Source: Rhodanobacter denitrificans (GTDB lineage: Bacteria; Pseudomonadota; Gammaproteobacteria; Xanthomonadales; Rhodanobacteraceae). Taken from it: 64,000 bases of DNA. Positions 60,489 through 64,000 of this stretch are shown piece after piece. Under the pieces are notes generated by a model that had not been told where the DNA came from, made no database searches, and saw nothing but the letters and a program-made list of their open reading frames with translations. The position numbers were made by a program, and so were the translations under genes. Where the stretch lies: contig QFPO01000003.1 in the NCBI GenBank assembly GCA_003241385.1, forward strand, positions 372,001 through 436,000. Reading direction: 5' to 3'. Numbering within the stretch: position 1 is the stretch's first letter; each line of letters opens with the position of its first letter.

Positions 60489-61844
60489 TCAGGCCAGGCC
60501 CGGCGCCACCGCGAACGCGCACTCGGTCTTGGCGCGCACGTCCTCGACGCTCACGCCGTCCTGCAGCTCGATCAGCGTCAGGCCCTTGCCGCGCTCGACC
60601 TCGAACACGGCCAGATCGGTGATGATGAGGTCCACGACCTGCTGGCCGGTGATCGGCAACGTGCATTCGTTGCGGATCTTCGGGGTACCGTCCTTCGCAG
60701 TGTGCTCCATCAGCACGACGACGCGCTTGACGCCGCTGACCAGATCCATCGCGCCGCCCGGGCCCTTGACCATCTTGCCGGGCACCATCCAGTTGGCCAG
60801 ATCGCCGGTGCCGGATACCTCGAGGCCGCCGAGGATCGACAGGTCGATGTGGCCGCCGCGGATCATCGCGAACGAATCGGCGCTCGAGAAGAAGCTCGCG
60901 CCCGGCAGGGCCGTGATCGTCTGCTTGCCGGCATTGATCAGATCGGCGTCGACGTCGGCGTCGGCCGGGAACGGGCCGATGCCGAGCAGGCCGTTCTCCG
61001 ACTGCAGCGTGACGTCCATGCCGGCCGGAATGAAGTTGGCGACCAGGGTCGGAATGCCGATGCCGAGGTTGACGTAGTAGCCGTCGCGCAGCTCGCGCGC
61101 GGCGCGCTGCGCCATCGCGACGCGCACCGGGCTCTCCTTGCCGGTGTTGGCGCCGGCAACGGTGCGGAACTCGATGCGCTTCTCGTAGCGCTCGCCCTGG
61201 ATGATGCGGTCGACGTAGATACCCGGCACATGGATCTGGTCCGGATCGAGCGCGCCGACCTCGACCAGTTCCTCGACCTCGGCGACGCAGACCTTGCCGC
61301 AGGTGGCGATCATCGGATTGAAGTTGCGCGCGGTCTTGCGGAACACCAGATTGCCGAGCGCATCGCCCTTCCACGCCTTGATCAGCGAGACGTCGGCGCG
61401 GATGCCCTCCTCGAGCACGTATTCCTTGCCGTCGAAGACCTTGGTCTCGCGGCCCTCGGCCAGCTTGGTGCCGAACGCGGTGCGCGTGTAGAAGCCCGGA
61501 ATGCCGGCACCGCCGGCGCGCAGCCGCTCGGCCAGCGTGCCCTGCGGCACCAGCTCCAGCTCGAGCTCGCCGGCCAGCACCTGGCGCTCGAACTCCTTGT
61601 TCTCGCCGACGTAGGACGCGACGACCTTCCTGACCTGGCGGGTCTTGAGCAGCGGGCCCATGCCGAAATCGTCGACGCCGGCGTTGTTGCCGACGATCGT
61701 CAGCTCGCGCGTGCCGGCCGCCAGCAGCGCGCCGATCAGGTTCTCCGGGATGCCGCACAGGCCGAAGCCGCCGGCGGCGATGGTCATGCGGTCGAACAGC
61801 AGGCCGTTCAGCGCTTCCGCCGCGTTTGCATGGACTTTATTCAC
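60489..61844 (-). CDS. Fused succinyl-CoA:3-ketoacid CoA-transferase (A and B subunits in one chain)
   Basis: A 451-residue protein combining both SCOT subunits. Residues 1-~228 are subunit A (MTIAAGGFGLCGIPENLIGA, then VGNNAGVDDFGMGPLL). After a short linker (VAGANTGKES) residues ~240-451 are subunit B (GYYVNLGIGIPTLVANF), with the catalytic Glu about 283 in SENGLLGIG. Most bacteria encode these as separate scoA/scoB genes, whereas animal mitochondrial SCOT is fused. It transfers CoA between succinate and acetoacetate, fitting ketone-body or amino-acid breakdown. No frameshift is needed to join the halves. Confidence 0.92.
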   Translation of the reverse strand: MNKVHANAAEALNGLLFDRMTIAAGGFGLCGIPENLIGALLAAGTRELTIVGNNAGVDDFGMGPLLKTRQVRKVVASYVGENKEFERQVLAGELELELVPQGTLAERLRAGGAGIPGFYTRTAFGTKLAEGRETKVFDGKEYVLEEGIRADVSLIKAWKGDALGNLVFRKTARNFNPMIATCGKVCVAEVEELVEVGALDPDQIHVPGIYVDRIIQGERYEKRIEFRTVAGANTGKESPVRVAMAQRAARELRDGYYVNLGIGIPTLVANFIPAGMDVTLQSENGLLGIGPFPADADVDADLINAGKQTITALPGASFFSSADSFAMIRGGHIDLSILGGLEVSGTGDLANWMVPGKMVKGPGGAMDLVSGVKRVVVLMEHTAKDGTPKIRNECTLPITGQQVVDLIITDLAVFEVERGKGLTLIELQDGVSVEDVRAKTECAFAVAPGLA

Positions 61845-61994
61845 GCGTTGTCTTCATCGGGCTGGAAAAGGGCCGCCAGTTTCTCCCGAAACCGCGCCCG
61901 CCGCCATTGCACGAACGGCCGATGGTCCCGATGCGCAACCCCGCCGCGTCGGCTGTCGCGTTGGAGAACCCCACCCACCCCGAGGAACTCCGCC

Positions 61995-62771
61995 ATGCGC
62001 ATCGTCTTCGCCGCTCTCGCCGCCGTGCTGGCCGCTCCGGTGAACGCCGGCACCCTGATCGACCTCGCCATCGTCGATCGCGAAACCGGCCAGGTCCTGA
62101 CCCAGCACCATCGCGACGGCTGCGCGCACGTCGCCGGCGCGCCCGATCACCGCTACGCGATCCGCCTGAGCAACCGCAGCGGCGGCCGCGTGCTGGCGGT
62201 GCTGTCGGTCGACGGCGTCAATGCCGTGACCGGCGAGACCGCCGACCCGGGCCAGAACGGCTACGTGCTGGGCCCGTGGGAGACCACCGAGATCCTCGGC
62301 TGGCGCAAGAGCCTGGACGAGGTCGCGCAGTTCACGTTCACCGCACTGCCCGACAGCTATGCGGCGCTGACCGGCCGGCCCGACGACGTCGGCGTGATCG
62401 GCGTTGCCGCGTTCCGCGAGCGCGCGCCGATCCGGCGGCGCGAGACGGCGCCGAAGATCGCCGCCGAGGCGATGCCGGCACCGCCGGCCTCGGTTCGCGA
62501 GCAGAAGGCCGAATCGGCCGATGCAGCGGCGCCGCAGGCCCGCGCCGTGCGCCCGGCCGAACGCCTCGGCACCGGTCACGGCGAACGCGAGAGTTCCAGC
62601 GTGACGCAGACGCGCTTCGTGCGCGCCAGCGAGCGCCCGGCCGAACAGGTCGCGGTCTGGTACGACAGCTATCGGAACCTGGTCGCGCGCGGCATCATCG
62701 CGCGGCCGGTCGCCGAACGCACGCCGCAGCCGTTCCCGGGCGCGTTCGTGGCCGATCCGCCGCGGCGCTGA
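61995..62771 (+). CDS. Exported protein of unknown function
   Basis: A 258-residue protein with a signal peptide (MRIVFAALAAVLAAPVNAGT). The N-terminal ~130 residues form a compact domain that looks conserved in related genomes: GCAHVAGAPDHRYAIRLSNRS, then RVLAVLSVDGVNAVTGETAD and GYVLGPWETTEILGWRKS. The C-terminal half is Ala/Arg/Glu-rich and variable. GAGGAA precedes the ATG at 61995. No enzyme motif is recognisable. Confidence 0.8.
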   Translation: MRIVFAALAAVLAAPVNAGTLIDLAIVDRETGQVLTQHHRDGCAHVAGAPDHRYAIRLSNRSGGRVLAVLSVDGVNAVTGETADPGQNGYVLGPWETTEILGWRKSLDEVAQFTFTALPDSYAALTGRPDDVGVIGVAAFRERAPIRRRETAPKIAAEAMPAPPASVREQKAESADAAAPQARAVRPAERLGTGHGERESSSVTQTRFVRASERPAEQVAVWYDSYRNLVARGIIARPVAERTPQPFPGAFVADPPRR

Positions 62772-62823
62772 GCGCCGCGGCCGCCGGCCATTCTCGTGCG
62801 GCATTCGATCATGGCCGTCCAGG

Positions 62824-63947
62824 TCACGCGGAGTCGTCGCTCCGATCCGGCGCCGGAAGCAGCGCCGGCAAGGCCTCCTGCTCAGTTGCAGAGGATGTCG
62901 CCGCAGGTCGTCGGCGAGCGCGGGCCAGCCGGCGCGCTCGGCCCAGCGTGTCATCGCCGACAGCGCAGCAGCCGAGGGGCGGGCCGCGTCGCGCACGGCG
63001 AGCGCCGCCAGTTCGGACGGCGCCATCAACCACGGCCGCAGCACACGGCCGGCGTCGGCCACCGTCCTGCTCAGCGCGGCGGCGATGCGAAACCCGCCTT
63101 CGTCGATGTCGCCCCAATGCAGCAGCGGCATCGACGGCGGCAATCCGGCGAGAATTCGCATGTAGGCGCTGCGCCAGGCCGGAGACGGCATCCCGCCGGT
63201 GTACAGCAGCACGGCGTCCGGTCCCGCCGCACGCGCGGCGTCGTGAAAGCTGGCGAGATTCTCGATCGTCAGCAGGTACGCGGCCGGCGTCCGCAGCGAG
63301 CGCACCGTCTCGATCGGAACGCCGAGATACGGCCGTACCAGCGGCAGCGCGGCATCGTCGAGCTCGACCGTACCAGTGCCGGCCAGCAGCATCGGCTGCG
63401 GTTGACGGCGCAAGCCCAGCGCGGCCCAGACGTCCTCGTTCTCCAACCCGCTGGCGGCCAGTTCACCGGCGACCAGCATCTCGAGCCAGCGCGTGAGCTG
63501 TTCCAGACGCTTGCTGTCGCCGAACAGGCGAACGCTCTCGCGGCGCAGGATCGACTCGCGGGCGGCATCGTCGAGGCGCGCCGCTGCCGCATAGGCCGCA
63601 GCCGCCAGATCGTCGGCGCCGTCGAGCCCGCGGCCGCGCACCGTGCCGCCGCGCCGCCACACGGCGAGCACGTCCTCGATGACCGGGAAGCGCGCCGTCC
63701 ACGGCGACAAGGCCGCCCGCGCTGCGTCGACGCGCGCGTCGATCAGGTCGACGCCCAAGTGGCGCGCCAGGGCGGACAGGTCGGCCACCGTCAAGCGCCG
63801 CAGCTTCGAGCCGTCGCCGCTGCGCCGCTCGCGCTGCGCGATCACGGCGCCGTCACGTTCGGCCAGCGTGATCTCGGCATGAAACGCCTCGAACTCTTCC
63901 AGGGTACGCAGCGCCAGGTATTCGGCCGCGTCGCGCGCGCCGGTCAT
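62824..63947 (-). pseudogene. jetD: JetD-like (DUF2220) Wadjet nuclease subunit, apparently frameshifted
   Basis: About 375 residues across two frames. It begins MTGARDAAEYLALRTLEEFE; ATG 63959 and possible starts beyond base 64,000 are also in frame. Typical JetD/DUF2220 features are RESVRLFGDSKRLEQLTRWL, then a Toprim-like core with Glu229 in LTIENLASF and Asp280/Asp282 in HWGDIDEGGFRI. In frame it reads to HPLQL at about 62883, then switches. The neighbouring frame continues EQEALPALLPAPDRSDDSA and stops at 62824. One missing base at 62882/62883 would restore HPLQLEQEALP, close to the conserved LEQE. Without it the frame runs on antisense into the next gene. JetD is the DNA-cutting partner of JetABC in Wadjet systems. 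Confidence 0.65.
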
Positions 63948-64000
63948 CGACACGGACACGAGGTCTGCTTCACCGCGGAACCGGGCCTGCTCCCCGCGTC

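Noticed and set aside
61854..62823. Continuation of the jetD frame for about 320 residues beyond HPLQL
   Set aside because: It runs antisense through the exported-protein gene and has no protein-like features. It is explained by the frameshift.

Overview
The window is very GC-rich, densely coding chromosomal DNA from a Gram-negative gammaproteobacterium. The most likely order is Lysobacterales/Xanthomonadales. The evidence is the colinear block aspS - yebC - ruvC - ruvA - kup - ruvB - ybgC - tolQRAB - pal - ybgF(cpoB) - queE - queC - tRNA-Lys, a potassium transporter sitting inside the ruv cluster, a histidine-type (probably non-discriminating) AspRS, and secreted proteins ending in an [IL]F-x-DGF-[DE] tail. 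Taxonomy is an inference from layout and protein style, not from a search.

Layout: (1) 1-5.6 kb: a membrane-anchored winged-helix/TPR regulator, a convergent secreted NxxGxxxF-repeat protein, an FmdB-type zinc-ribbon protein and a duplicated-domain DUF3011 protein. (2) 5.7-20.7 kb: a housekeeping block on the + strand covering translation (aspS), YebC regulator, Holliday junction processing (ruvCAB), K+ uptake (kup), the Tol-Pal envelope machine and 7-deazaguanine (queuosine) synthesis, ended by tspO (-) and tRNA-Lys(UUU). (3) 20.9-31.5 kb, mostly - strand: a secreted subtilisin-like protease, yajC-secD-secF, a rhomboid protease, an alkyltransferase-like DNA repair protein, a PiT phosphate transporter with its DUF47 partner, and trmJ divergent from suhB. 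(4) 31.6-44.2 kb: a mixed metabolic region with an OmpA porin, PrpD, a DODA-type dioxygenase, a divergent LysR/MFS pair, a quinone oxidoreductase-like enzyme, FadH, an SDR, Grx4 and Fe-SOD. (5) 44.3-44.8 kb: a non-coding island with a perfect hairpin and short tandem repeats. (6) 44.8-55.4 kb: a 1441-residue three-domain glycosyltransferase, PBP1b, a TPR lipoprotein, a YoaA/DinG helicase, a LOG protein and a channel with an unusual selectivity filter. (7) 55.8-62.8 kb: a molybdenum hydroxylase operon (iorA-iorB-xdhC-mocA-like), a single-chain fused SCOT-type CoA transferase and an exported protein of unknown function. (8) 62.8-64 kb: the right edge carries a JetD-like (DUF2220) gene, the nuclease subunit of Wadjet SMC defence systems, with an apparent one-base frameshift near its 3' end. 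Any jetABC partners would lie beyond base 64,000.

The most interesting points are the edge JetD gene and its frameshift, the shared C-terminal tail on two unrelated secreted proteins, the hairpin-bearing non-coding island, three similar palindromic hairpins ahead of ruvC, kup and ruvB, the fused CoA transferase and the atypical channel filter. No prophage, transposase, rRNA or CRISPR array was seen.
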